From Apostichopus japonicus (lineage: Eukaryota > Echinodermata > Holothuroidea > Aspidochirotida > Stichopodidae): DNA of 64,000 nucleotides. Of the stretch, positions 22,503-41,107 are shown one piece after another. Below the pieces are notes generated by a model, which made no database searches, was not told where the DNA came from, and was given only the letters and a program-made list of their open reading frames with translations. The translations under genes and the position numbers were made by a program. The stretch is from positions 1,002,501 through 1,066,500 of the forward strand of contig NC_092581.1 of the NCBI RefSeq assembly GCF_037975245.1, read 5' to 3'. The stretch's first letter is position 1; the number at the start of each line of letters is the position of its first letter.

Positions 22503-25500
22503 ATTTGGTATCTATATCTTTTCTTGTTTTCTCTTTTATGGCATAATAACGGATATTCGTACCATTTTTGCGAGGTAAATTACGTTTTGGCATTGATACT
22601 CACTTCACATGAGTGAACCATGTTGAAAGTGGCATATATATATAGTTACGTTACCTTACTAGGTCTATACTTAAGCTTTACCAGTTGCATTAAAATCATT
22701 ATTCTGTTATAATCGTAGATGTATGTATGTGTGTGAAAATGTACATAAATATATTTACTTTCCAGTACCCTTACTCTTTCTATACGAAACACTACGGTAT
22801 AGTTGTTTTAGTTTTACGTGTTGTTTTATAATGATAGGATGGAATCGGGTACACGGGCGGGAATCATATATGCGATATTTGAGAGTATAAGTATAGCAAT
22901 CGTGATGTAAGACTTAAAATTGGCTCAAAATTCCTGGCTAACAGTCGGAACTGGTATTGAAATTACTGATTGTTGTGTGCCTTAGATACATTCTGATTGA
23001 CTTCGCATGAAACGGAGAAGATGAATGATTTCAGAATCAGGAATTACACTAATGACTCGATTACTAAAACCATCTTTAATATGATAGGTCAGATTAAGAT
23101 GTACCTTTTACTCTATGAAGAAGGAGCGTATTCTTAGTATCCTGACGAAATTTGCATACAAAGTCCTACATATACACATATCCGAAGCATTCTGGCGAAA
23201 TTTGCTTACCAATTCCTACTTATACCGTTTCTGAGTTAACAAAATCTGAAGTTGAAACATTTCATTTTAATTATGAACTTTAAGCAATCAAATGTGATGT
23301 CATCGATACACACTGGCACATTCGCTTTAAATGTATTTCTTCGAAATGTACAACCAGCTTTCTACTTCAAACTTGAGGAGCACCTCATTATAAATACACT
23401 ACAGCCATTGTGACATTGCTAACATTACATCATTCACGTATAGGTAAACCCAGAATCATATACAAATCCAAGGTTAAAACAATCGAATGCAAAAAGAAAG
23501 CCAAACAAAGCAAGCTGTCAGTTTGCAACTATGACAACACTCCTGTTTATCCTCAAATTGACATATGGCACAGACGGAAAATTTCTAACATTTCAAATAT
23601 TAATATCTCGCACACATCGTATGTAGAAATTGCATGTAAAAGATATTCTTTTATCAGCTTAATTTATATATTTTGGCTTGAACTATGGGTTTAATCTATA
23701 GCTGTGTGGGTGTGGCTGTTAATTTACCAGACACATAGAACGTATTATGCAAATTAACTTTGCAATTTAATCAAACTTTATTTGTCCACAAATAAAGGCT
23801 TAAAAGTGGAATGAATGAATGAATGAATGAATGAATTCGACTTGATTTGATTTTTAACCATTTCATCTACATGTATTTTATTAAAATTTTAGTATTTAAC
23901 CACATCATTGGAAAATTGAACTTGAATAATTTCAATGCTTTGATCCATAATTACTTAATTATTTGAAATAACACCAGACTAACATTCTGATAACTTTGAA
24001 CGAAAAGGAAGTTCAATATCAAATAGCGTTGATAACTTGATCAAAATGAGAAAAAAAGAGCTGTTTAAATTACGTTAACAGTAACGTGGTAACATGAAAC
24101 TACTTCAATATATTACTCAATATTCTGCAGTCTGTTATTCAATAGAAACGTAATACTAATCATCAAGCGGATGTTTTTTTTTAGGATAACTCATAATCGC
24201 GATAACGATTTGATTTGTTTCTTAATCATATGATTCTACGGAAATTATATAAACATAACTCCTTGATAGATTTAGTCCGGACGTATATCATTTTGAAAGC
24301 TTTAACTAAATTAGAATAGTTCATGTTTTCAAAGTTACGAGCTGGCTGCCGTGTTGTTATATATGACTCCAGTTTAATCATTGTGAGGGCCTTTACTATG
24401 CCTATACATGCAACATTATGATATACGTGCGGCATAAATGTCACCATGTGATGAAGCACATATATATTACGGGAAGCTGTCCTGTTCCTTCATTATTTCT
24501 TTAAATATTTCGTTCAAGCTCCCTGTGAGAGTTGACAGTCATAAGATAAAGTATTGTTTGCTTTTTAGTTTAAACTAAAAATCAGAGTAGTGGTATATTT
24601 CCCCTACAGTATATTGATTATGTGTAAAAATCTTCAAGGGGTATAAACAAAACAACAACATAACCCAAGGTATATGTTTAATTGTTTATTGGGTATTACG
24701 GAATGTATTTTATCTATATAATTTAGTGAAAAATATGTAACTCTATATCACAAAGTAAAATATTTTCAGATTGATCATTAATTACAAACGATTACAAATG
24801 AATGGGAATTTTATCACAATTTAATTATTTTCCAAGAGGAGATATTTACAGTTTAATTTGTCAGACTCATCACAATACAGTTTAAGTCATATAGCTTATA
24901 TGTAGTGTTGTAACGAGTACCACTCTAACATATCTTGTAGAGTTTCGCTGAATAGCTACCAAGCTATGATATGATCATGTTACCAGTCATGCTCTCTTGG
25001 TTCCCTTAAAATCTGAAACAAAGTTTCTCCTCATGCATCAGCACAAAGAAATGTTAGGATTGAATACGGTAACATGATCACAGCTTATGGAAGGCTTTTA
25101 GAATAGCTCTACTAACAAAGTTGTCAATAACACATTTACAATAACTATGACTCAATTTTGACAAATGCTACCGGCAACCAACAACTGTAAAGGGAAGTGT
25201 CTCTCCGTGAGAGCTTTTATCTCTCATTATTTCTTTGTTCCTTTTAATTGTATCGATATTAAACGGAAATATCTCAGCGGTTCTCAGCGTATTGAAACAA
25301 CTAAAGAGAATTAGCGACACTTCTCGCATAACTGAACGTCTTGGGGAGGCGTCCGATTTTGCAACTTGAATTATTTCTTTCATCTCTATTCATGTAATTT
25401 AACAAGTCAGTATTATTCTTGTCCTGACATATGAACAGCGGTAACTAAGAAGAAGTTTGCATGTAGGCTTTTGTAGTGAGTGCATGCTCTGATAGCGTCC

Positions 25501-28500
25501 GTGATCTCCCGTCGAATCTTAAGTTTCTTCGAATGAATGAAACTCCTGAAAAAGAGCTTATCTAAAAGTTTTCCCTACCTCACGTGCCTTAGAATCCGAT
25601 ACGAGATGCAGGAAACACATACAACCATTGCAACTCAAGTGCTGGGTTAATGCGTAGGCGAAGGTAAGAATATCAAAAGGAAACAAATAATTTCGTCACA
25701 TTGACAAATCAATTACATTTATTATCAATAAATGTCAAACAATATTAAAATTGATCGGGTCAACAATTATAAAGGAATGTTTTGAGATATTTGTTTGTTA
25801 ACTACGCCTACGTAAACGTCTGCCCTAAGCACAAAATGGGCGGTTACAACAATGTTTCCCACGAAACTATTATAATACATCAATACACGTGTCTCTTTGG
25901 TGAGTTATTATGTATGGAACTCTTTCGCTACACTCAGGCATACCATATGTATCGGTGGACCTACACAACCAGTTTTGCTAAGTTTGTTTTCTATATACGA
26001 TACTTTCATGTTACACTTCATTCAAAGTATACTTATTAGGGCAGTATGGGCAGTATGAATGTCCTGTTTGTAGTGGTTAGGACATATCCATATACTGTCA
26101 GTATGATTGCCGTGATGCGTGATATGAAATTATCGTATAGAGTTATATATATTAACATTTTAATATTGTCCCAGCAATATCGAGTTTGTACTAACAATCT
26201 CGGCGAAAGAAAAGGCGTTGTCATGGTTTTTTGAGCTTAGTAGGCTACTTGAACTTCAACCAGCTCGTATTAAATTTTACATCGTTATTTCTACCATATC
26301 GCGTTATCCTTTGATGTGGGATGGAATGCTTCTATCACATATATACCTAAATGGTATATTATGAAGGATAAATAAAAGTTATATTACGTAAGTCTGTATG
26401 TGAAATCCGTGACGTCATATCGAGATCCGTTTTATTTAGGAGTAATTATTAGATATTGTATTATCATTATAGTCGCGCCTTAAAAGCTGTCAGTGTCATC
26501 TGACAATCGACTAAGGCCAAATCTGGATTTATTGGCTGGCCCCATCCTGGTACCACCTTACCATCACATAGATTTCTAGTTTGTATTAAGTGTGCGAAAC
26601 TGCAAGGTTACGTTACAATGGCGGTGACAAGAAAATAATATAAACATACAGGTGAACACAACTGTCACTTTTAAATTTAAAGACGTTTACTCTGCAACTT
26701 CAGGTCTCTCGTACTTACTCAATGTCAAAACAGATTGTTCATTAGTGAATTAATTAATATATCCCGACAAATTCTTCAAAAGTTATTTTTGTATAATCAA
26801 CCCAATTGTTGGAATCTTTGCCATGTCAAAACTGATACTGTTGAACGTATAAATGTAACTATGATAGCTTTTTCTTTTTCTTTTTTGAAAATGTATTCAC
26901 ATAAGTTATATAAGATAAATCCAAGTTTGTTTAAATTTGTTGTAAAAGTATGTAACAAATAGGTATATAAGGAATTGTAAAAAATATAATGATATTATTA
27001 TTATGAAAGCATTTGCCCGTCTATATCTTTCAAGTTGTACAAAGTCATGAACACGAGATTATGTTTTTATCAAGTTTTCATGTCTTTGGTGTTGCTTTTT
27101 ATTGCTATGTGAAGACAATTAAAATGACTCCTCTACATATTCCGTTTCATGGTTCCAATTGCGCATGTGCGTGACATACTTCCGGTCCATGGTCACATGA
27201 TGCCACAATCACATGTCACATTTGTACATTCCGTATAACGTATATGAAACTGTTACTTACGTCAGTGGTTACTGGTTTCATTCTGCGCATGTGCAAGCGA
27301 ATCATCAAACAGATTACTGCAGATAAGTGACAATTTCTGTCATTGATTGAAAGTTTAATGTTTAATTTTTTGACTTCATAATGCTGTCGATTCCCGTGAT
27401 AACGTATGAAGTACGATAACAGTATAATTATACTATGATTTCTATCATTGGTTCTATACCTGCACACAGACAGAAGAATCGGTCAAATGTTTATTTTCAT
27501 TCTTCTTGTTAGATCAGTCATTAATTCTAAACATTTAGACTAAAATTCAAAATCAATGAAACTGTAAATTGATTAAAAATCCAGTCAACAATGTTTTTTC
27601 CCTTCTAAAAACCGATGTCTAAACTAACGTTTTACTAAGAGGAGCATTATATATCAGTGACAAAAAGGAAAACGATTATTGAGAAATGGTAATGATATCA
27701 CTCTTAGTATATATTATTGCAGGCATATATCCATTGTTTTATTAAATCTGTTGGTTTGTCTTTTAACTAATAATCTTAAAGAAAAATAATGCATATTTCT
27801 ATATTTTGTACTAAACAAATAGACTAGTCTTTCATATGCAAAGTATATAGACGCAAACTTCCATTCGCTACTATGATGCTATATATGGTGATAGAGGAAA
27901 AATTTATCTGATAACGTGTAAAATAAAAGGTTTGTTTAACGTTCGACGGGGTTTGTCGGGCATATAATGTAGTTGTACACCACTGCAGAATGAGTATGCT
28001 GCAAATTAACTATTAGAAAAGGAAAAAAAAAACAGTTCCCAAATGATCCACGACTGAGTAACGTCTACACTAATATATGATAATTTAAGACCTTAATATT
28101 CTTCGTATTGTTCTTGTTGTTGTTGTTTACAAGCAAATCTAATCACGAATGGAAAATTAATTGTCATAATAAAAATAAAAATAACGTATGAAAGTTAAAC
28201 TCGTTTATGAGTATTACATATAGGTGAAATTTTAAGAATAAATTTTGTTTTTGTAAGGAGAACCATTATCAAAGTAATGTGTTATGTCTCACTGATTGTT
28301 ATGCTGTAAAAATTTACAACGAGATGAATAAACCTCAATAAGAAATTAAAATGTGTGTCGACTTTATTTTACATATATAAGTGTCAATGAAACCATGGGA
28401 CTTTCAAAACACAGATTATTGATTAAACTTTATATATCATAATTGATCGATAAGTGATTCTGTCAGATTAAATCAAATTGAAATGGCACATGGAAACTTA

Positions 28501-28586
28501 TAAAAATCGTACAAAACGAGTAACTTTGGAATTTTGAAATCTAGAGTGTATCCCGAGAGGTGGAGAAGATGAAGGAGAGGACAATA
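22500..28586. other. Gene-poor intergenic region
   Basis: No convincing exon. There is a diverged pair of about 40-bp repeats at 23135-23225 (CTGACGAAATTTGCATAC / CTGGCGAAATTTGCTTAC), a (GAAT)n tract at 23807-23836, and otherwise AT-rich DNA. Frames up to 94 codons exist but have random-looking composition and no splice or family support. Confidence 0.5.
23807..23836. repeat. (GAAT)n tract, possible retroelement tail
   Basis: Six to seven GAAT units follow AATAAAGGCTTAAAAGTG. A polyadenylation-like AATAAA directly before a tetranucleotide repeat is typical of the 3' end of non-LTR retroelements. I cannot recognise coding sequence upstream, so this is a suggestion only. Confidence 0.45.
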
Positions 28587-28742
28587 TTACTAGTTTTCAC
28601 TCTGTGAATGATAGCTTAGTTTTAATTTTAATCTTAATAATATTCCTCGTTGTACATAGCCATGTTACTAGTTTTCACTCTGTGAATGATAGCTTAGTTT
28701 TAATTTTAATCTTAATAATATTCCTCATTGTACATAGCCATG
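28587..28742. repeat. Recent 78-bp tandem duplication
   Basis: Two head-to-tail copies, 28587-28664 and 28665-28742, beginning TTACTAGTTTTCACTCTGTG and ending TACATAGCCATG, differ at one position (CCTCGTTG versus CCTCATTG). Non-coding. Confidence 0.95.
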
Positions 28743-29593
28743 GCAGACACTTAGTTTTAGGTTAGTAACTCCAACCTTCGAACTTATAGATGAAGCATTA
28801 GAATGGAGCTATGATATTCATATGGTAAATAATTGAACCCCCCCCCCCCAGAACATAACAGTATGTCTGATTGATAAACTAATTAACGAGTTATAACCGG
28901 TTTAACTCTAATTCCTGAAACTTTTCTGAAATACGTTAATGTATTTGAATGGCTTTCCTTAGTAAACGTTTTGATGTTCACGTCACGAGTTCGTCGTACC
29001 TGCTGTGATGTTTCCCCGAGCTAATGTGAACAATTCATAAACGGCGTCTCTTATTTTTGACAAGGCGACAGTATTCATTACGTTGAGTGGTTGAACTTTT
29101 ACCGGAAGATTATATTTTGTTCCAAGAGTTGAACATGCACATGGGTTTTACAGAACAGAAAAGCACAACACAAAAAAAAACTGTTCTCGTAAGACATTGT
29201 CTGAGTAGTCCAAAGAGTTAAGCGATGACTGTAGACAAACTTTTTATTTGGTATACAAAATAAAGTTTGTGCCTAGTCAGGTATCCCTAATAGACCGTTT
29301 AAAATCATTGTTAACAGTCTAATGCAACAGTGTAATTTTGTTTAGATATGAGTCATTAAAATTCAGATGCTCGCCAAATCAGCTGGATTACTTACTGGTC
29401 TGGAACATAAGCTATGACGTCAGCTCATTGTTTACCTTGATGACAAATTCCACACAATTGGTATATTGTACACGCAAATATCGAGCAAAACCGAATAGCT
29501 AAAGAAAATAGTTCTACTCGCAAAGTTTCGTGTTTGTCGTGATGTATCATATCAACACCAAGAGAAAGAGAGAGAGGGGAGGGGGTCTGCATA

Positions 29594-29642
29594 TTACGTC
29601 ATTTTAAAAATGGCGACTCGGTATATGCAACCTACTAACCCG
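29594..29642 (+). promoter_or_regulatory. CRE-like site plus possible first coding exon
   Basis: TTACGTCA (29594-29601, an ATF/CREB-type site) is followed by AAAATGGCGAC, a strong YY1-like match with an ATG at 29610. The frame reads MATRYMQPTNP and runs into GTAAGA at 29643, a good splice donor. The combination looks like the start of a gene, but no downstream exon could be recognised, so it may be chance. Confidence 0.2.
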
Positions 29643-30647
29643 TAAGATGTGGGTTGTCAAATGATAGTCCACTTATGCTCGACGTTTAATAATAGTTTTA
29701 TTCCCACTCTCAAAGTCTTAAATCGTCTACGTAAATCACGCCTAAATATCTTGAAATAATTTATAACTTTGCTATAAAACTATATAGTGAGATTTGCATG
29801 GGAACACTACTGATGACCAATGAAACGAGAATATGACGAGGAACTAACTGTTTAGTCCTACCGGCAATTTCCCCCCCCCCCCCAAAAAACACACAAAAAA
29901 ACTCGTCTGCTATGCAGAGATACCCGAATGTTCAACAAATATTAGCCCCATATACTATAAATGTTTAAAGTAGGAGGGTTCATAAAAAAATTCATAAACA
30001 GTTATTGGACTATACTGAATAGTCATCATTCCAGTCACTTTCCGTACTCATTTACCACGAAGAACTCTTTTAGCAGACATACCTTAATGACCTCAAAGGA
30101 AGTAATGCTAATGTAATTTCATTAACAAAATCTACTTTTTCGTACACATTAGGCATAATTCGAGCTGACACATATGATAAGTCTTCCGTCAGACGATACA
30201 TCCTATTCAAAGTGCACTGTACCATATAATATAACAGCCGCTAATAGATATGCGATACAAAAATAATGTTATAAAATAGTTTGTTATTATAAAATTCAAC
30301 TTTATTGCTCTAAAAATAACCAAAACTGATGAGATTGACAGATTGAGAGACGTTTTCAAAGTTAACATTTACATGTTTGAAATTGTAATAAGATGGGAAA
30401 CTTCAGAACAGTGATAAAACTTCCAGCCTCCCGCTTTACATACGGACGCAGTAACCAACCTAGGCAATGGCCGCTGATTGTATGTCTAGCGCTTCAAACT
30501 AGTAAAAAAGGTCGTCATTCCACTGTAGGCTTTTGACACCTGTTTTGGTGACATATTTTGTCTTACACTAGAATCAATGATAATGCTAACCAACTCGTAA
30601 TCTTTGTGATTCCTTAGACCGGATCTCGACAGAGATACTTTGAACAG

Positions 30648-30766
30648 ACTATAACTATATATAGTTATACTTTTAGTTATAGTTTAGTTATACTTATAGT
30701 TATATATATTTATAGTTATAGTAAGTTATAGTTATATTTAAGACAGTTAGTTATACTGAAGTATTA
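30648..30766. repeat. TATAGTTA-type short tandem and palindromic repeat
   Basis: Irregular repeats of AGTTATA, including the perfect 20-bp palindrome TATAACTATATATAGTTATA at its left end. Non-coding. Confidence 0.8.
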
Positions 30767-33174
30767 TAAAACCACTATAAAAATTATTGTCAGTGCAGGT
30801 TGCATTTATACAACAATATAGTTCTGTTAGAAGAATCTTGAAGTATAAATGTGGCATCAGTCAAAGTATCAATGGACATAAAAAAAACCTTTTTTTTGTA
30901 GTGCACTACAAAAGTTATATTTGGTGCCATCTTTGGGCGCTTTATTGCTAATGGTACAGATGGGTCATTAATAGTTGCAAAACAATGGATGCCATTACGC
31001 AATATAGAGGGAGCATTTACTTCACTTAATTTCTTTTCGCTGTACAATGACAGCAATACAAACATGTGAGAGTCAAGTTATCACTTTTTTATACATAACT
31101 GCGGTGCAAGAGTTACTAACGTGGATTGGATTGCTACATGTTACTCCTGTTATTCTATATACGGTATATTGTTGTCTTTTTAAATACCGAAAATCTCCAC
31201 TGTAAATGAATATTGGAAGGCCAACGGTCCGGTATGTCGATTACATTGACATAAGCGCATACATAAATATGTGCAGGCTAATCTGATGAGGAACCATAAA
31301 AAGGCGGTTTCTCGCCCACCATAAAATGCTTATAAAGGTGCGTATATTGGCGTGAAACGGAAGTAAGCACATCTGGTTCATATGAAGATTTAACAAAAAA
31401 TAATGTGAAGATGGCAAAATAAGATGAAAATTGTGAAGTCATGGGAAGGTGGTATGTAGGAAAGGTTGGATTTACGAACAGTCTGAGCAACTTCCTCTGT
31501 GAGCTTAAACTTTGCATGTTTCGTTCACGCAAACTGCATTGATATTTGACACATCTCTAAAGCCATTTAGGCCAATATAACCTATAAGTATTTTCAGAAC
31601 AGCTATTTGTGTAAACGCTTCTGACCGACACTATATGATGCAAAAGAAAAATGGCTTTTCTGTTAATAACGATCGTCAAATACGTAGGACTAGATTGCTC
31701 TGTTGTTAGAGTTCAGTTAGTAACGTTTTGGTCTCTTGAGCACATTATATATAGTGACAACTTCCAGTGGCGTAGCCATGCAGGCTGGAAAGGGTCCCCG
31801 TGGAACACAACTGCCATATATTTCCATGAATAACTGAATGAGTACGAACATACCTGTCTTAGAATGTGTTTTTATATTTTATGTTGATGTTAGATTTAAT
31901 TATGCTAGTATTAAAAATGTACAGATGTTAAGAAGAGAATTACATGCTCACTTCCTCGTTCACTTGTTAAAAAAAAAAAAAAAAAAAAAGGTCTTACTTC
32001 GATCAATAATATGTATTCTTAGTTTAAGAAATGCTCAGTTGGTCTGGTCAGGAGGGCCAAGGTATGGACTAGTCAAGTATCGGGATGAAAGCTGAAGAAT
32101 GTGAAAGATTTCTTTTTTATATTAAATTCACATGTGACTACATACTGAAGAAAAAATTGAAAAGTGTCGCCATGGCGACGAGTTGCTGAGGATCGAAACA
32201 AATACATTTGTTACTCAAAATATTAACCATCTCCATATAATGAAGAACGAACGAGTGGGGGAGGGGGGGGGGTACCTAACATAGTTTCATCAAAACGGAG
32301 CTCATAGTTGGAGAAAAGTCTTTATAATAGTCAACGAGTTTCGACAAACGAAAGAGAGTTTTATTCTGTTTTTTCAAAGGTAATGACAATATGGAACATG
32401 GACTCAAAACTCTCCTTTTTTGTGGCTCTTCTATGAATTTAGTCCTTTTCCACTGATTCAATATGTGAACGCTGAAAACACAGGAAAGGTTGAAGCCTAA
32501 TCCACCCACACCAAACTCCGGCGGATGTCAAGCTTGGATTTCATTGCCAATTTTCTGACCTGTTTTCATCTAAAGGTCAACACATCTATATATTATTGAT
32601 CATTACAATACTGTATAACGCACTGGAATCCATACATGCAGGTTACATATATATATAACATGCAATTTAATCTAGTCCTTCTTTGGGTGAATGGTGTAAC
32701 ATTGAAATGTATTATTATAATTATTATTATATAAACTCATTGAATATCTGTCAGTGATTTTTTGTTGTAAGAAAAGGAATACGTCATTTATAAGTATTAT
32801 TTAACAATCTATTGAACTAATTTGAAAATGAAAAAGGTCATCAAAAGTCGAATACACTTTCGTGTCCTAGTTTGTCTTTATGTTGAATTAACATTATCTC
32901 AAATTACTTTGCATTGGCATAATATTTAAAGACAAAAAGTAGAAATTGTGAGATAAAGCATTCCAATTTTCGAAATATAACCTACGCAAAACTTTTGGGG
33001 ATAAGAAGTAACAAATGTGAAACAAAAAGTTAAAAAATGTCGTAATTTTCAGATGCCGGTTGCTATGGATATTCAACGTAGACATTTGGACCTCAAAATA
33101 ATAAGGTGATGAAAAAGGAGTAGTCAATATTCCTGTTGTTAAAGTTTGACTTTAAATGTCTCACCTTGGCCATA

Positions 33175-33748
33175 GTAGCACCCATAGGCGTACGGGACCA
33201 TTCAGTTTTGGGGCAGAAACGTTTGTCCCCGAAAGTTCCCGTGGCACTATCTAAGTGGAGCGCCACCATTGGTTGGCGCGTAGCGTACAAGAATATTTTT
33301 TGGCAAAAAATGCCTCTCAGATTGCCGGAAATGGCACTTCTGAGGCCTTGCAAGTTGCATCTAAACATTCTTTATTTTATAATCTCACGTTTTAGAAATT
33401 TACACTTCCCCAAAGAAAAAATGGTAACATCGCTTTGAAGGGGAAAAATAGGACAGTATATTTTTTAAGCTCCTATTTAGTTACCATATTTAAAATCATT
33501 AGGCCTATATTAATATTAATGTCACAAAACAAATAACACAAAACGCGTTCCACGGAATTGAAAAAAAAAATTTGAAAAAGATTCGGGCAAGATACTGCAT
33601 ATTAATATATATATATATATTTTCTTCTTCTTCTCTTAGGCTGCCCGAATTTTTCAGGACTTTTGCCCGAATTTCTTGTCCTCTGGAAATTTAGGGGGCG
33701 GCCTGCCCCTGCCCCCCCCCCTCCGCCTCGTACGCCTATGGTAGCAAC
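33175..33748. mobile_element. hAT-like non-autonomous element with CATAGGCGTACG ends
   Basis: The body is 33183-33740 (558 bp). It starts with CATAGGCGTACGGG and ends with CGTACGCCTATG, a 12-bp perfect terminal inverted repeat. Flanks are GTAGCACC (33175-33182) and GTAGCAAC (33741-33748), matching at 7 of 8 positions, as expected for a diverged hAT target duplication. The right subterminal part is G/C-rich, ending in a run of C. No transposase is present. Confidence 0.72.
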
Positions 33749-39301
<5,553 letters not shown>

Positions 39302-39446
39302 ACTCTCATCAAGCCCCAGTCCCCCCAGTATGATCCCCTCCCCAAGCCCCAGTCCCCTTGTGTGACCCACTCTCAAGCCCCAGTCCCCTTGTATCACTCT
39401 AAACCCACAGTCCCCTTGTGTGATCCACTTTCAAGCCCCAGTCCAC
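39302..39446. repeat. C-rich minisatellite (CAAGCCCCAGTCCCCTTGT units)
   Basis: At least four imperfect units of about 35-45 bp built around AAGCCCCAGTCC. It ends about 70 bp before the target duplication of the next transposon. Confidence 0.8.
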
Positions 39447-39514
39447 TTATATGGCTGACTGTGACTGTTTGTGATCAGCGTAAAATGTGTATCACGAGTC
39501 CGTTAGAAAGACAA

Positions 39515-39889
39515 TAGATACTCAAGGGCGTAGGAACCGGGGGGGCTGGGGGCGCCAGCCCTCCCAGTGAAAAATATGGGGGGCGGAAGTATCATTCCGC
39601 CCCCCGCTCCGCAAGTCAGAAAACCCCTTTTTCATTTCCAAATGAGAAAAAAAATCTCATTTGAAGCACCAAATTGCATCTAAGGCCAGGTGAAAATGCA
39701 AAATTCTTTACAAAATGGAGTGGGTGTTGAAGTGTGCTATATTGCACCAAATTGCATCTGAGGTCACCTGGAAATGCAAAAAAATCCAAAGGGGATGGGG
39801 ACAACCCCTCCCCTTAGACCCCTCCCCCAGGCCGGCCATCAGTCTTCAGCCCCCACTCAAAAGTACCTTCCTACGCCACTGTAGATACT
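39515..39889. mobile_element. hAT-like non-autonomous element with exact 8-bp target duplication
   Basis: The body is 39523-39881 (359 bp). The left end CAAGGGCGTAGGAA and the reverse-complemented right end CAGTGGCGTAGGAA are inverted repeats matching at 12 of 14 positions. TAGATACT flanks both sides (39515-39522 and 39882-39889), an exact 8-bp duplication. Inside, a segment of about 40 bp starting CACCAAATTGCATCT is present twice (39668 and 39745). No transposase frame exists, so it must be mobilised in trans. Confidence 0.85.
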
Positions 39890-40892
39890 ACACATGATCT
39901 TAGACGTACAAAGGCCACCGCTTTTCAAACAAAGATGAACTGATTTCAGTACTGGGTTTACTATCATCACGCCACCCACAGGAAATGTAGTGTCATATAT
40001 CATGCATCCAGTGCAGAAGCGGTGTGATCGGAAAAGAAACGCTATTAGGCATATAACCTACATACGTTTCCACAAAGTAGGCCTATCGAAGTATTTACAA
40101 CGCGGTCAGATTTTGTAATGGAAAGATAACTAGGCTAAATATAATTTTCTCCACGACTATTTTCACATAGCCTATGCCCTGTTGTTGCTGTGTGTAGACA
40201 TAACACTTCTTGGCTAAAGTGATCAAACTAGAGTTTACCACACACTCATCAGTGTATAATATACCCGATCATTATGTGTTTATATGGTTTTTATATTAGA
40301 CAGGTGAGAATTAAATTAGTTCAATGTCCAACCACTGCGGCCATCGTGATTAAGTTTATGGAGCAATAAAAACTCTTCAAGTTTGCTGTGCATATCCACC
40401 GATATTTCCTCCTATCGTGTGAACGTTTCCTGACACACTATCAATTCACACGTGCCTCTCTTTGACTTTTTCCATATAATGTTCATTTCCCCACATGCAG
40501 CATAGCATTTTCCAAGGGTCTTACCCTAGAAACCTTGTACTTCCGAAAATAATTCCAACAGTTAGGTTTTTTGGTAAGAAGTATAAACTTAAATTACCTG
40601 GTGGGAAGTGCCTCTGTTATTTAAAAGGATTAACAGCAATTTAAAATATGTTTTTTGTCTCTTTCTGTTTTGGCGGGGATGTAATAATGTTCTATTGCCA
40701 GGTAGTATTTAAGAATAATTGAACTGTTTTGGTTAATTCAGCAAAGGTTTATCACTGCGGACGAAATAAGGCCTATGTTAACTTATATGCCATTGAAACC
40801 AACGTAGGACTACATGGAAAGTTGTTACATCTCAGACAACTTGAGCGAGCACCCTCTAAATGAACCCCCCCCCCCCCATGCAAACATATCTA

Positions 40893-40918
40893 TCTATTTA
40901 TATATATATATCTATCTA

Positions 40919-40981
<63 letters not shown>

Positions 40982-41035
40982 ATAGGCCTATCTCGGTCTA
41001 TCTATTTATTACTGTATATATATATATATATATAT

Positions 41036-41106
<71 letters not shown>
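40893..41106. repeat. (TA)n/(TCTA)n microsatellite
   Basis: Two long TA tracts, about 40921-40979 and 41021-41106, separated by a unique 40-bp piece containing TAGGCCTATCTCGG, with CTAT units at the left edge. Confidence 0.95.

Positions 41107-41107
<1 letters not shown>

Larger units (their letters stand above)
28743..33174. other. Intergenic region, no confident gene
   Basis: Contains C-runs near 28842 and 29871, a TATAGTTA-rich block at 30648-30766, an A20-type run near 31970-31989, and at 31767 the sequence CAGTGGCGTAGCC, which looks like a solitary or truncated hAT-type end. No family-supported coding sequence is visible apart from the speculative first exon at 29610. Confidence 0.45.
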
